Source: Halorarum salinum (GTDB lineage Archaea > Halobacteriota > Halobacteria > Halobacteriales > Haloferacaceae). Taken from it: a stretch of 64,000 nt of DNA. Of the stretch, positions 25,692-34,576 are shown one piece after another. How positions within the stretch are numbered: the stretch's first letter is position 1; every line of letters begins with the position of its first letter. A model generated the notes under the pieces. It was not told the DNA's origin. It ran no database searches and worked only from the letters and a program-made list of their open reading frames with translations. A program made the translations under genes and the position numbers. The stretch is from the NCBI RefSeq assembly GCF_013402875.1, contig NZ_CP058579.1, forward strand, positions 3,782,001 to 3,846,000. The letters run 5' to 3'.

Positions 25692-25812
25692 ACAGCCACA
25701 CCCTCCCCAGCCGATTCGCTCGCGTCGGCGCGCCACGCGGGCGCGTCGGTTCGCTCATCCCTCGCGCGCAGTCGCCCGCGACGGAGCGCGGGCGACGCGC
25801 GCCACCGCGATC
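25692..25812. repeat. Short partial copy of the interspersed repeat family (copy E)
   Basis: The GC-rich tract beginning cacaccctccccagccgatt closely matches the arm of the 59.2 kb element (about 59274-59328) in the same orientation, and the reverse complement of 61631-61685. It includes catccctcgcgcgc. The flanking terminal repeats are absent, so this is a fragment. It fills most of the 216-base gap between the PUA and DUF1028 genes. Confidence 0.55.
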
Positions 25813-25814
25813 GT

Positions 25815-26522
25815 TCAGTCGTCGTTTTCGCCGTCCCCGCCTCCCTCCCCGTCGTACCGCTCGAGGACGATCTCGCCGCCCCGCCGCGCCTCCTCGAACG
25901 TCTCCCGGAGGTCGACGACGGGCGTCTCGGTCGCGTCCACCCGGAGGTCGTCGTAGTACGGCTCGAACTCCCTGTCCTCGGTGGTGGCGACCTTCAGCGC
26001 CGCCGACTGGACCGGAAGCTCCTCCCGCTTGTCGCCGCCCTCGTCCTGTCCGGCCTCGAGCGCGTCGATCAGCCGTTCGGCGAGCGGCGCGTCGCCGAAG
26101 GCATCCGACTCGTAGGTCGCGGCGACCGCGTCGACGACCGACTCGCCGGTCAGCAGGTTCCCCGCGACCGTGTAGTTCTCCCCGCTCGCGTGGCCGTACC
26201 AGTCGTTGCACTCCTCGCCGGAGAAGGCGAACGTCCCGTCGGCGTCGACGCCGTGGAGCTGCCGCCGCTCGCGCCCGTCGTCCGCGTTCAGGAGCGATTC
26301 GAGCGCGTCCCCGATCGCCAGTCCGTCGTCGAGGTACTCGATCCCCCTGCGGCCGAGGTCGACGTTGACGAGCGACTGGGTCGCCACCGCGCCGTTCCCG
26401 GAGGCGAACGGGCAGATCGTCCCCACCCCCGGCAGCCGGGTCGTGACCGCCACCCCGAACCGAGCGTGCCGCTTCCCCTCGGCCCCCGTGTACGCCTCCC
26501 GGACGCAGATGCTGAACGTCAT
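25815..26522 (-). CDS. DUF1028 (Ntn-hydrolase-fold) protein
   Basis: A 235-residue protein of the DUF1028 family, started at MTFSICVREAYTG. Family marks are the opening TFSICVRE, GFGVAV-like ARFGVAVTTRLPGVGTICPF, AVATQSLVNVDLGRRGIEYL and GENYTVAGNLLTGESVVDA. The family has the Ntn-hydrolase (peptidase-like) fold; no substrate has been established. The C-terminal 25 residues are acidic and Gly-rich. It is divergent from SepF, with the two starts about 190 bases apart. Confidence 0.9.
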   Translation of the reverse strand: MTFSICVREAYTGAEGKRHARFGVAVTTRLPGVGTICPFASGNGAVATQSLVNVDLGRRGIEYLDDGLAIGDALESLLNADDGRERRQLHGVDADGTFAFSGEECNDWYGHASGENYTVAGNLLTGESVVDAVAATYESDAFGDAPLAERLIDALEAGQDEGGDKREELPVQSAALKVATTEDREFEPYYDDLRVDATETPVVDLRETFEEARRGGEIVLERYDGEGGGDGENDD

Positions 26523-26682
26523 CGTCGGGGGTGGCGCGTCGGCGCGCAAAAAGACGGGGGTCCCGGCACGGCGGGCGCGCCCGGCGGGACCGAACCGACG
26601 GGACGCCCCGCGAATCGGCGCCGGCGGCGTGTTCCCTCCTCCGATCCCCGCACCCGCCCCGTCACCCGCGCGTCTGACGTAA

Positions 26683-26690
26683 GACCTTAA
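26683..26690 (+). promoter_or_regulatory. TATA box of sepF
   Basis: gaccttaa with TTAA at 26687-26690 lies about 25-28 bases before the SepF ATG at 26715, predicting a leaderless transcript. Confidence 0.5.
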
Positions 26691-26714
26691 GCGTGCAGTC
26701 ACACATGAGCGCGT

Positions 26715-27071
26715 ATGGGCATCATGAGCAAGATCCTCGGGGGCGGTGGGACCCACAGCGCCGAGGATTACGTCGAGCTCGACCTGAACGACTTCGAGAG
26801 CGCCCACGGGGGCGCCGGCATGCAGGTCCACATCGCCGAGATCGCCGACCAGACGGACGTCATCGACATCAAGGACGCCGTCTACGACGGCGACTTCGTC
26901 ATCGCCGACATCACGCGCCACTCGACCTCGGACCGCACGGTCGAGCACATCATCGACGAACTCCGGCAGGTCGCCGACGAGGTCGACGGCGACATCGTCC
27001 AGAAGGGCGACGACCAGCTGATCCTCACGCCGACCGGCGTCACCGTCTCGCGCGACAAGCTGAACGCCTGA
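26715..27071 (+). CDS. sepF: Cell division protein SepF
   Basis: Membrane anchor for FtsZ at the archaeal division site. 118 residues: an N-terminal amphipathic anchor (MGIMSKILGGGG), an acidic linker, and the SepF core (about 35-118) with ADQTDVIDIKDAVYDGDFVIADI and DEVDGDIVQKGDDQLILTPTGV. In haloarchaea SepF is essential and links FtsZ1/FtsZ2 to the membrane because FtsA is missing. The gene stands alone behind a good TATA box. Confidence 0.93.
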   Translation: MGIMSKILGGGGTHSAEDYVELDLNDFESAHGGAGMQVHIAEIADQTDVIDIKDAVYDGDFVIADITRHSTSDRTVEHIIDELRQVADEVDGDIVQKGDDQLILTPTGVTVSRDKLNA

Positions 27072-27163
27072 GCCCCCGTCCTCCCCGCATCCGTCCCCGC
27101 CCCTGCCGGCCCGTTCGCGTCCGGCAGCTCCCGTGCTCCCGACGGCTCACCGCTCGGATCCGG

Positions 27164-28171
27164 TCACGTTCTCGGGACGCCGGCACCCGCGTGGGCCGAC
27201 CGGTAGGCGGCGCGGTACCGATTGATCTTCCGCAGCAGCAACAGCCCGAAGACGCCGTCGTACACCACGACGTACGCGAAGAAGGCGAGCAGCCCGCCGA
27301 ACGTCGGAATGCCGAGCGCGCCGAACGCCAGGTCGAACAGCCCCGCGCCGATGCCGACCGTCGTGTTGTACGTCGCGTGGATGGCCGCCGCGATGAGCAG
27401 CCCCTTGATGACGATGGGGCCGCGGTGCTCCGGGTTGAACTTCGCGAGCCCGAGGTAGTAGCCCGCGAACGCCGAGTAGATGACGTGTCCCGGCCCCGCG
27501 AGCGCCCTGACCGCGGTGATCCCCCCGCCCATGCCGACGAGCCCGAGGCCGAGGTCGAGCTCGCCGGGCGCCGCGCCGACGTTCTGGGTGATGTAGAGTG
27601 CGTTCTCGATGAAGGCGAACCCGAGCCCGGCCATCGCGCCGTACACCGCCCCGTCGAGCACCGCGTCGAAGCTGTCGTCGCCGTAGGCGTACAGCCGGAC
27701 GGCGAGGAGCTTCACCGTCTCCTCGATCGGCCCGACGACGAGGAAGAAGAACAGCACGGTGCCGAGGAACTGGAGGGGCCGGAAGTACGGCTGGGCGATG
27801 CCGTTGAGCACCGCCGCGAAGTTCGCGGTGAGCACTCCGAGCAGGAACGTCACCACGAGCAGGGTCAGCGGTTCGTCGGTGGTGATGTCGGTGGCGTACA
27901 CGTACGCCGCCAGCCCGAGCGCGGGGATCGCCGACAGCACCGTGAGCAGGCCGATGGCGGGGTCGGTGAGCGCCGAGAACCCCCCGATCCCGACGAGCAG
28001 CAGGAACGCGAGGAGGATGAGCCCCCATCGCGCGGAGGCCGACAGCAGCCGATAGATGGCGACCGCGAGCCCGTCCAGGGAACTCCGCTCCTCCCAGGTC
28101 GCGATGTCGTAGAGGTCGGACGACCCGTCCGTCGCGCCCTCGACGGGATCCGTCCGCTCCTTGGCAGTCAT
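27164..28171 (-). CDS. PrsW-family intramembrane metalloprotease
   Basis: A 335-residue membrane protein with about eight hydrophobic helices. PrsW/CAAX-type motifs are present: VVGPIEETVKLLAVR (the EE pair), GFAFIENALY (F-x-x-x-N) and AGPGHVIYSAFAGYYLG (catalytic-type His). Bacterial PrsW cleaves anti-sigma factors; the haloarchaeal target is unknown. The N-terminal 40 residues are acidic and cytoplasmic (DLYDIATWEERSSLDG). It is convergent with SepF, with 92 bases between the stops. Confidence 0.88.
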   Translation of the reverse strand: MTAKERTDPVEGATDGSSDLYDIATWEERSSLDGLAVAIYRLLSASARWGLILLAFLLLVGIGGFSALTDPAIGLLTVLSAIPALGLAAYVYATDITTDEPLTLLVVTFLLGVLTANFAAVLNGIAQPYFRPLQFLGTVLFFFLVVGPIEETVKLLAVRLYAYGDDSFDAVLDGAVYGAMAGLGFAFIENALYITQNVGAAPGELDLGLGLVGMGGGITAVRALAGPGHVIYSAFAGYYLGLAKFNPEHRGPIVIKGLLIAAAIHATYNTTVGIGAGLFDLAFGALGIPTFGGLLAFFAYVVVYDGVFGLLLLRKINRYRAAYRSAHAGAGVPRT

Positions 28172-28310
28172 ATCGATGCTGTCGGCCGCCGCCGTCTAAG
28201 TTCTTGTCGCCGACGCGGACGCCTCCGTCGGCGCCGACCCCACGTCCACGCCCCCATCGACGGCCGCGGGAACGTGACCGTTCAAATCCCCGGCGTCCGT
28301 AGCGGTGGCC

Positions 28311-28688
28311 ATGCACTTCGACCCGCGCACCCAGGCCGCGCTCCGCGCGGTCGGGCTCGACACCGACGACCTCGAGGAGGCGTCCGACCTCGTCGCCGAG
28401 GCCGTCCGCGAGGACGCCGCAGCGCTGGAGACGTTCTTCGCCGACGGCGGCACGTACTACTCCGACATGGACGTCGCTCACGGCGACGCGACGATCCAGG
28501 AGCACGGGGTCGATCACCTCGACACGTACACCCACTCGGCCGACCTCCGCGGCTACCTCCGCTTCGACTCGTGGGGCGTCTACGTCGAGGGCGGGCGCGT
28601 CCTGAACGACGACGTGGTGGAGCTGACGCTCGGCCCGTCCGTCCACGACCGCGTCCGGTTCGCGCGCGACGCGGACGCGCTCCGATGA
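28311..28688 (+). CDS. Conserved haloarchaeal protein, DUF7532-like
   Basis: A 125-residue acidic protein starting MHFDPRTQAALRAVGLD; a GTG two codons earlier is an alternative start. The first half is helical (LEEASDLVAEAVREDAAALE), the second beta-rich (GYLRFDSWGVYVEGGRV, VELTLGPSVHDRVRF). It overlaps the FAU-1 gene by four bases (ATGA), so the two are translationally coupled and may share an RNA-related function. The family label is from memory; biochemical role unknown. Confidence 0.75.
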   Translation: MHFDPRTQAALRAVGLDTDDLEEASDLVAEAVREDAAALETFFADGGTYYSDMDVAHGDATIQEHGVDHLDTYTHSADLRGYLRFDSWGVYVEGGRVLNDDVVELTLGPSVHDRVRFARDADALR

Positions 28689-30121
28689 ACGCCCGCGTCC
28701 GCGGCATCTACGCGACCGCGCTGACGCGGCTGCTGCTCGAGGCCGACCACGAGGTCGTCCAGGCCTCCTCCCCCATCCGTCGGCGGTTCGACGCGGAGCT
28801 GCCGACGGCCGACCACGACGTCTCGCTCGAGACGACCGACGACAGGCAGGGCGTCGGCGTCGGGGGCGAACCCGACGCCGTCGAGGCGGCGACCGCGCTC
28901 CTCCGCGACGTCGGCATCGACGCGTTCGCGTGGGCGGACGCGACCCCGCGCGGCGCGGTGTTCGACGGCCGCGTGACCGAAACGTTCGGCGGCGGCGCGG
29001 TGCTCGACCTCGGCGTCGGCGAGGGCTACCTCCCGTTCGAGAACGCCGAGGGCTACGTCGGGGAGGACGACGTCTTCCGGGTCCAGGTCGTCGAGTCGCG
29101 GGCGCCCTGGGGCGACGGCCGGCCGGAACTCGACACGCGCGTCCGGGCGATGGCCGGCCTCGCGACTCTCGTTCCGGGACGCGAGGGGACCCGCGTCGCC
29201 GGCGGCGACGACGCCGCGGCGCGGGAACTCGTGGGGATGACCGACCTCCTCGACCCGGAACTCCCCGAGGGCTGGGGGATCGAGTGGGCCCGCGGCGCGA
29301 GGGACGCGGGCATGGACGCGCTCGGGAGCGCACTCGAACGGGCGACCGAGCACGCCCGAACGCTGGAGCCGGTGCTCGACGAACCCGAAGGCGAACCGGG
29401 ACGGGTCGCCGCGCCGACCGACGGCGCCTGGGTCTGGTTCGGCCGGGAGTCCCGGTTCGAACTCGACGGTCTCCGCCGGCGGGTGACGGCGACGATGCCG
29501 GGCCACCACCGGACGAAGGCGGCCTCCGCGGCCGCGAGCGCCGGCGTCGACCTCGCCGAGGCGCTCTGCTCGTTCGCGACGGACGGCGACGAGGGGAGCG
29601 TGGACGGCGGGGAGGGGAACGGGGGGTTCCCGTTCGGGGTCGTCGCGGACCGGTTCGGGCCCGTCGAGGGCGACTCGGTCGCCATCGAGCACGGGAAGCC
29701 CGACGGCAGGCTCATCACCCTCGGTCGCGGCGAGGTGACCGGCCGGGACGCGGACGGCACGGTCTCCGTCCGCCGGGAGATGACCGCCGGCGGGACCTAC
29801 GACGCGCTGGACGCCCGTCGCGAGGCGGGGGACGTGGCGCTCACGACGTTCCGCGAGGGACGCTGGTGGTACCCGACGGTGTACCGGGACGCCGACGGCG
29901 AGCGGAAGGGGACGTACGTGAACGTCTGCACGCCCGTCGAGGCGTTCCCCGGGAGCGTCCGCTACGTGGACCTCCACGTGGACGTGGTGAAGCACGCGGA
30001 CGGGCGAGTCGAGCGCGTGGACGACGACGAACTCGACGGGGCGGTCGCGGCGGGGGAGGTGTCCGAGTCGCTGGCGGCGAAGGCGCGGTTGGTCGCCGGC
30101 GCTGTCGAGAACGCGCTATAG
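28685..30121 (+). CDS. FAU-1-type RNA-binding protein / RNase AU-1
   Basis: A 478-residue archaeal homologue of the RNase E/G N-terminal region. The S1-like section is visible as GRVTETFGGGAVLDLGVGEGYLPF, and the family segments MPGHHRTKAAS and WWYPTVYRDADGERKGTYVN are present. Archaeal FAU-1 binds A/U-rich RNA, and an endoribonuclease activity (RNase AU-1) has been reported in Pyrococcus. It overlaps the upstream 125-residue gene by four bases. Confidence 0.88.
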   Translation: MNARVRGIYATALTRLLLEADHEVVQASSPIRRRFDAELPTADHDVSLETTDDRQGVGVGGEPDAVEAATALLRDVGIDAFAWADATPRGAVFDGRVTETFGGGAVLDLGVGEGYLPFENAEGYVGEDDVFRVQVVESRAPWGDGRPELDTRVRAMAGLATLVPGREGTRVAGGDDAAARELVGMTDLLDPELPEGWGIEWARGARDAGMDALGSALERATEHARTLEPVLDEPEGEPGRVAAPTDGAWVWFGRESRFELDGLRRRVTATMPGHHRTKAASAAASAGVDLAEALCSFATDGDEGSVDGGEGNGGFPFGVVADRFGPVEGDSVAIEHGKPDGRLITLGRGEVTGRDADGTVSVRREMTAGGTYDALDARREAGDVALTTFREGRWWYPTVYRDADGERKGTYVNVCTPVEAFPGSVRYVDLHVDVVKHADGRVERVDDDELDGAVAAGEVSESLAAKARLVAGAVENAL

Positions 30122-30365
30122 GGGAACCGCGCGCTGGCCGACCTCGTCGAGGCGGGACGGACGGGCGGAGGGGTGAACACCGGGGACGAACGTCGGTGGG
30201 GTCGCGAGCCGCCTCCCCCCGGAGTTTCGCGGGGCGGCCCACGGCGACGGTCAGCGCACGGGGGCGCTGGTCCCGGCTCCGCGTATGAACCTTCGGTCGT
30301 TCCGGAGCCGCGAGCGTACGCGTCGAAGCGCGTCGGGGGAGAAGAAACGCGGGGACCGTCGCCGC

Positions 30366-30644
30366 CTACTCCGCGCAGCAGGCTTCCTGGCCGCCGTCGG
30401 CCTCGGCCCGCTGGGGGGCGTCGAGTTGATAGAGGTTCTGCCGGGCGTCGGCGAAGTAGACGTCCTCGTCCACGATGCCGATGTTCTCCAGTCGTTCGAG
30501 CGCGTACCGAACCGTGCGGGCCGAGAGCATCGACTCCTCGACGATTCCCTTCTGGGTCAGCGAACCGTTGTACTCCAGAACCTTGTACACGAGTTTGGCG
30601 CTGGGGGGCAAATCGTCGAGACTCTCCTCTTCGGTTCCAGCCAT
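30366..30644 (-). CDS. Small winged-helix transcription regulator
   Basis: A 92-residue protein consisting of one winged-helix domain: PPSAKLVYKVLEYNGSLTQKGIVEESMLSARTVRYALERLENIGIV followed by a wing (DEDVYFADARQNLYQL). The plan is that of archaeal MarR/TrmB-type regulators without a sensor domain. It ends in QEACCAE, a Cys pair that could bind metal or sense redox state. It is divergent from the membrane-protein plus RLI operon (about 175 bases between starts). Confidence 0.85.
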   Translation of the reverse strand: MAGTEEESLDDLPPSAKLVYKVLEYNGSLTQKGIVEESMLSARTVRYALERLENIGIVDEDVYFADARQNLYQLDAPQRAEADGGQEACCAE

Positions 30645-30818
30645 CGTTACGATTCGAAACAGTGCATCGGCTTAAAGCTTGACGACTCGCGAATCGAACC
30701 GTCGCCCGCGGAGGGGAGGTCGGCCGACCCGCCGGCACGCGGGCGGGCTCGAACGGGTCGGAGGGGCGTCTGAACCGCAAGCGAACCCCTTTTGTCGCCG
30801 CCCGCCGGATTCCCGAGT

Positions 30819-31139
30819 ATGAGTACGGAAACCGCCTCCGGGCTGTCCGACCACACGCGCGGGGTCGCGGTCACCACCGTCGCGTGTCTGGCCGGGATCG
30901 CCGCGGCGTTCGTCTCCGCGGCCGTCTTCGGGCTCTCGACGGAGACGGCGGCGAGCACGGAGCCGTTGCTGGTGCTCGCGGCGTTCCTGTTCGTCGAGTA
31001 CCCGCTCTTGAAACTGATCGGCGTCGACGTCGGCGAGTTCGGGATCAAGGACAACCTCTACGTCGGGTTCATGACGTTCACACTCTGGTTCATCTCGTAC
31101 GGCGTGTTGCTGTCGACCACCCTCGCCGGGTCGGTCTGA
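30819..31139 (+). CDS. Small membrane protein, EMC6-like, paired with RLI
   Basis: A 106-residue protein with three hydrophobic helices (AVTTVACLAGIAAAFVSAAV; LLVLAAFLFVEYPLL; YVGFMTFTLWFISYGVLL). The order of helices and the conserved KDNLYVGFMTF segment are like archaeal proteins annotated as EMC6-like, relatives of a subunit of the ER membrane insertase; this is recalled and tentative. I start at MSTETASG (30819), 26 bases after a T-rich box. It is followed one base later by the RLI gene, so both belong to one operon. Confidence 0.7.
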   Translation: MSTETASGLSDHTRGVAVTTVACLAGIAAAFVSAAVFGLSTETAASTEPLLVLAAFLFVEYPLLKLIGVDVGEFGIKDNLYVGFMTFTLWFISYGVLLSTTLAGSV

Positions 31140-31140
31140 G

Positions 31141-32970
31141 ATGGCCGACGACAGCATCGCGGTCGTCGACCTCGACAGGTGCCAGCCCGACCGCTGCAAC
31201 TACGAGTGCGCGAACTTCTGTCCGCCGAACCGCACCGGGAAGGACTGCATCGTCACCCGCGGCGAGCACTACGGGGAGGACGAGCCGTACGACGGCGGCC
31301 CCGACCAGGTGTGGATCTCCGAGGAGATCTGCCTGGGCGAGTCGTGTGGAATCTGCGTCGAGAAGTGCCCGTTCGACGCCATCGAGATCATCAACCTCCC
31401 CTCGGAGCTGGAGGACGAGCCGGTCCACCGCTACGGCGACAACGCGTTCGCCCTCTACGGCCTGCCGGTGCCCGAACCCGGCTCGGTGACGGGCATCCTC
31501 GGGCCGAACGGCATCGGGAAGTCGACCGCCGTGAAGATGCTCTCCGGGGAGCTGACGCCGAACCTCGGTCGACACGACGAGGAGGCGAACTGGGACGCCG
31601 TCCTCGACCGCTTCCGCGGGACGGAGCTCCAGAACTACGTCGAGAAGGTCATCGAGGGCGAGGTGACCGTCGCCCGCAAGCCCCAGTACGTCGACCAGAT
31701 CCCGAAGCAGTTCGACGGCAACACCCGGGAGCTGCTGGAGGCGACCGACGAGCGGGGCGAACTGGACCACCTCATCGAGCGGCTGAACGTCGCGCCGGTG
31801 ATGGACCAGGACATCGACTCCATCTCCGGCGGGGAGCTCCAGCGGGTCGCGCTCGCGGCGACGCTCGCGAGGGACGTGGACTTCTACTTCCTCGACGAGA
31901 TCACGCCGTACCTCGACATCGGCCAGCGGATGACCGCCGCGCGGCTCGTCCGCGAACTCGCCGAGGACGGGGAGCGCTCGATGATGGTCGTCGAGCACGA
32001 CCTGGCCATCCTCGACCTGCTGGCGGACACGCTCCACGTCACCTACGGCGAGCCCGGAGCGTACGGCGTCGTCACGGACCCCAAGTCGGTCCGGAACGGC
32101 ATCAACGAGTACCTGAAGGGGTACCTCGACAACGAGAACATGCGCATCCGGCCCAACGCCATCACCTTCGAGGAGCACGCGCCCCGCGAGTCGGTGACCG
32201 GTCGGCCGCTGTTCGAGTACCCCGGCCTCGAGAAGTCCTACGGCGAGGGCGAGTTCTCGCTGACGGTCGAGGGCGGGACGGTGTACGAGTCGGAGGTGCT
32301 GGGCATCGTCGGCCCGAACGGCATCGGGAAGTCGACGATGGCGAAGCTGTTCGCCGGGCAGCTGGAGCCCGACGCGGGCGAACTCGACTTCCGGATGGAC
32401 ATCGCCTACAAGCCGCAGTACATCGACATCGACCGGCCGATGCGCGTGGACGCGTTCCTCGCCTCGATCACCGACCAGTTCGGCTCCTCCTACTGGGACA
32501 CCGAGATCGCGCGACCACTCCAGTTGAACCGGATCATGGAGCAGAACCTGACGGACCTCTCCGGGGGCGAGCGCCAGCGCGTCGCCATCGCGGCGTGCCT
32601 CTCGGAGGACGCGGATCTGTACCTCCTCGACGAGCCGTCGGCCCACCTCGACGTGGAACAGCGCGTGCAGGCCACGACGGCCATCCGGCGCTACGCCGAG
32701 AACCACGACGCGACGGTGATGGTCATCGACCACGACATCTACATGGTCGACCTGCTGGCCGACCGGCTGATGGTGTTCGACGGCGAGCCGGCCGAGCGCG
32801 GGCACGCGAGCCCGCCCCAGGAGATGCGCGAGGGGATGAACGACTTCCTCGCCGATCTGGACGTCACCTTCAGGCGCGACGAGCGGACCGGGCGGCCGCG
32901 GATCAACAAGCCCGACTCGCAACTCGACCGCGAGCAGAAGCGCGAGGGCGAGTACTACTACTCAGTTTGA
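31141..32970 (+). CDS. Ribosome recycling ATPase RLI/ABCE1
   Basis: Twin-ABC ATPase that splits 70S ribosomes after termination. 609 residues. The N-terminal region carries eight cysteines for two 4Fe-4S clusters (CQPDRCNYECANFC...C; CLGESCGICVEKC). Walker A motifs GPNGIGKST are at 121-129 and 391-399. Signature motifs are SISGGELQR and DLSGGERQR, and Walker B motifs YFLDEITPYLDIG and YLLDEPSAHLDVE. Standard archaeal length. It begins one base after the stop of the EMC6-like gene. Confidence 0.98.
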   Translation: MADDSIAVVDLDRCQPDRCNYECANFCPPNRTGKDCIVTRGEHYGEDEPYDGGPDQVWISEEICLGESCGICVEKCPFDAIEIINLPSELEDEPVHRYGDNAFALYGLPVPEPGSVTGILGPNGIGKSTAVKMLSGELTPNLGRHDEEANWDAVLDRFRGTELQNYVEKVIEGEVTVARKPQYVDQIPKQFDGNTRELLEATDERGELDHLIERLNVAPVMDQDIDSISGGELQRVALAATLARDVDFYFLDEITPYLDIGQRMTAARLVRELAEDGERSMMVVEHDLAILDLLADTLHVTYGEPGAYGVVTDPKSVRNGINEYLKGYLDNENMRIRPNAITFEEHAPRESVTGRPLFEYPGLEKSYGEGEFSLTVEGGTVYESEVLGIVGPNGIGKSTMAKLFAGQLEPDAGELDFRMDIAYKPQYIDIDRPMRVDAFLASITDQFGSSYWDTEIARPLQLNRIMEQNLTDLSGGERQRVAIAACLSEDADLYLLDEPSAHLDVEQRVQATTAIRRYAENHDATVMVIDHDIYMVDLLADRLMVFDGEPAERGHASPPQEMREGMNDFLADLDVTFRRDERTGRPRINKPDSQLDREQKREGEYYYSV

Positions 32971-33048
32971 GGAGTCGGATCGTACGTTTCCGGCGCCCGG
33001 GCTGGTTCTTCGGTACATTCGACTCGGGGTAAATGCTCGGTGACGACT

Positions 33049-33366
33049 GCCTCGAAAGCCCCCGGCCGGCCCCTTTCAGTCCCGCCCGCCGCGCCGCACA
33101 GCACCTCACCCTCCCCAGCCTCCTGCGCTTCTCGCTCCCTTCGGTCGCTGCGATGCTCGCCCCTCGCACGAGCGGTCGCGCTGCGCGCGACCGCCGCGCG
33201 CCAAGCGGCTGATTCCCCCGTGACGCATCTGAAATCGTAGCCGCTGCGCTCGACCGATCAACCGGCGGGTGGGACTGAAAGGGGTCGCGGGGCTATCGGC
33301 GACTGCTCCGCGACGACCGGACGGATTCCGGAGCCGACAGCCGCGGGTACCTGCGGCACCTTCGAG
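33049..33366. repeat. Interspersed repeat element, copy A
   Basis: The left end gcctcgaaagccccc and the following block cccctttcagtcccgccc are shared with copies B and C. An inverted partner, gtgggactgaaaggggtcgc, sits at about 33268-33287, followed by ctatcggcgac as in copy D and by gccgacagccgcgg (reverse complement, one mismatch, of ccgcggctatcggc in D). The right terminus is degenerate (cttcgag near 33358). Together with flanks it fills the 505-base gap between RLI and the ferritin-like gene, which has no other gene. Confidence 0.6.
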
Positions 33367-33475
33367 ACGACGACCGGACCGAGTGCCCAGGGGACGTTCG
33401 CGGTCGTCACCACGAATCAGTTTCCCCGTCCACCAGCCTGGAGAGGCGGCGAATCGACCGCGAACCCGAATCGGA

Positions 33476-33931
33476 CTACCCGTTCCCGTACTCCTTCTTG
33501 AAGCCGCGGAACTCGGCCCGGTGGGCCTCCTCGTCGGCGAGCAGCGTCACCCCGAGGTCCTCGGAGACCGGGTCGTCCGCCTCCTTGGCGGCGTCGATGA
33601 GCGACTTGTACGTCGAGATGGCGTCCTCCTCGGCGTCGAGCACGCCGTTGATGACCGACAGGACGTCCGTCGAGTCCGCGGGCGGCTGGAGGCTGTTCTG
33701 GTTCGCCGTGAACTCCGCGGAGCCCGGCGGCCTAGCCTCCAGTTGGCGGAGGCGCTGGCCGATCCGCTCCGCGTGGCCGAGCTCCTCCTGGATGTCCGCC
33801 TGGAGGCTCTCCTTGATCTCCTCGGCGCTCACGCCCTCGAGGACGACGGCGTTCGTCTGGTAGTTCATCACGGTCTCCATCTCGTCGCCGTACGCCTTGC
33901 GGAGCAGCTCCACGACGCGATCGCTGGACAT
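33476..33931 (-). CDS. Ferritin-like domain protein
   Basis: A 151-residue four-helix-bundle protein from MSSDRVVELLRKAYGDEMETVMNYQ. Metal-ligand-type residues recur in the ferritin pattern: the helix YGDEMETVMNYQ, EELGHAERIGQRL (E-x-x-H), AEEDAISTYKSL and ADEEAHRAEFRGF (E-x-x-H). It is probably a rubrerythrin- or Dps-like di-iron protein used in iron or oxidant handling; which one is not clear. The long frame upstream is not coding. Confidence 0.88.
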   Translation of the reverse strand: MSSDRVVELLRKAYGDEMETVMNYQTNAVVLEGVSAEEIKESLQADIQEELGHAERIGQRLRQLEARPPGSAEFTANQNSLQPPADSTDVLSVINGVLDAEEDAISTYKSLIDAAKEADDPVSEDLGVTLLADEEAHRAEFRGFKKEYGNG

Positions 33932-34014
33932 GACGGGTCGACGTTGGGCCGCGAACGGCAAATAGCTACTCGCCGAAACTCGCCGGGCCGACGGGTCCGG
34001 GTCGGGACTCGGAC

Positions 34015-34536
34015 TCAGCGCACGGTCCGCGAGCAGGTGCCACAGAGGTTCTCCTCCTTCACGTCGACCTCGCGGACCGTGGGGGAGAAGCTCATCACGC
34101 ACTTGTTGTTGTCGCAGTGTTCCAGCCCGAGCGTGTGGCCGATCTCGTGGACGACCTCCTTGCGGACGCGGTCCGAGAACACCTCCCCCGAGGGCTTCGA
34201 GGAGATGCCGCCGTCCGAGGAGGTCTGGAGGCGGTAGCTGGAGATGACCGAGCCGTTGCCGTTGAGGTACGCGAGCCCGAAGACGTAGTTTCGCCGCCGG
34301 TAGTAGAGGTCCTCCGGCGTGATGCCGATGTTCTTCTCGCCGGCGCCGACCCGCGAGACGAGTTCGATGAACTGCTCCGCCCGGTGTTGGTTCCGACTGC
34401 GGTCGTACGCGCCCTCGGGGATCTCCTGCTCGTCGTGTACGGACACCTCGCAGTCGTACACGGAACGGAGCGCCGCCGAAGCCTCCCGCTTCTCCTTCGC
34501 GGAGACGTCCCCGACGGGCACGATGTCGACGAGCAT
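34015..34536 (-). CDS. amzA: Archaemetzincin (zinc metalloprotease)
   Basis: A 173-residue archaemetzincin. The zinc site HEIGHTLGLEHC (HExxHxxGxxH plus Cys) is followed by the structural CxxC-type cysteines NNKCVMSF and NLCGTCSR that bind a second zinc. I start at MLVDIVPVGDV (34536): it is the family's usual first residue and lies about 26-33 bases after a TATA-like aaacttat on this strand (34562-34569). An in-frame ATG 27 bases upstream would fall inside that box. The physiological substrate of this family is unknown. Confidence 0.92.
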   Translation of the reverse strand: MLVDIVPVGDVSAKEKREASAALRSVYDCEVSVHDEQEIPEGAYDRSRNQHRAEQFIELVSRVGAGEKNIGITPEDLYYRRRNYVFGLAYLNGNGSVISSYRLQTSSDGGISSKPSGEVFSDRVRKEVVHEIGHTLGLEHCDNNKCVMSFSPTVREVDVKEENLCGTCSRTVR

Positions 34537-34541
34537 GAACT

Positions 34542-34569
34542 GCTTTATGCGTGGCCCCGCCATAAGTTT
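34542..34569. promoter_or_regulatory. Divergent TATA boxes for archaemetzincin and UPF0146 genes
   Basis: gctttatgc (34542-34550) lies 27-35 bases before GTG 34577 on the plus strand, and ataagttt (34562-34569, read as aaacttat on the minus strand) lies 26-33 bases before ATG 34536. The two leaderless promoters interlock within a 40-base intergenic space, so both genes may compete for initiation complexes. Confidence 0.45.
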
Positions 34570-34576
34570 CCCGCCC

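Noticed and set aside
26693-30121. A 1142-residue plus-strand frame ahead of the FAU-1 gene
   Set aside because: Its first two thirds are Arg/Pro-rich shadow over SepF and PrsW; the real gene begins at 28685.
33269-34237. Plus-strand frame opposite the ferritin-like gene
   Set aside because: It crosses the repeat element and runs antisense to a recognised protein.
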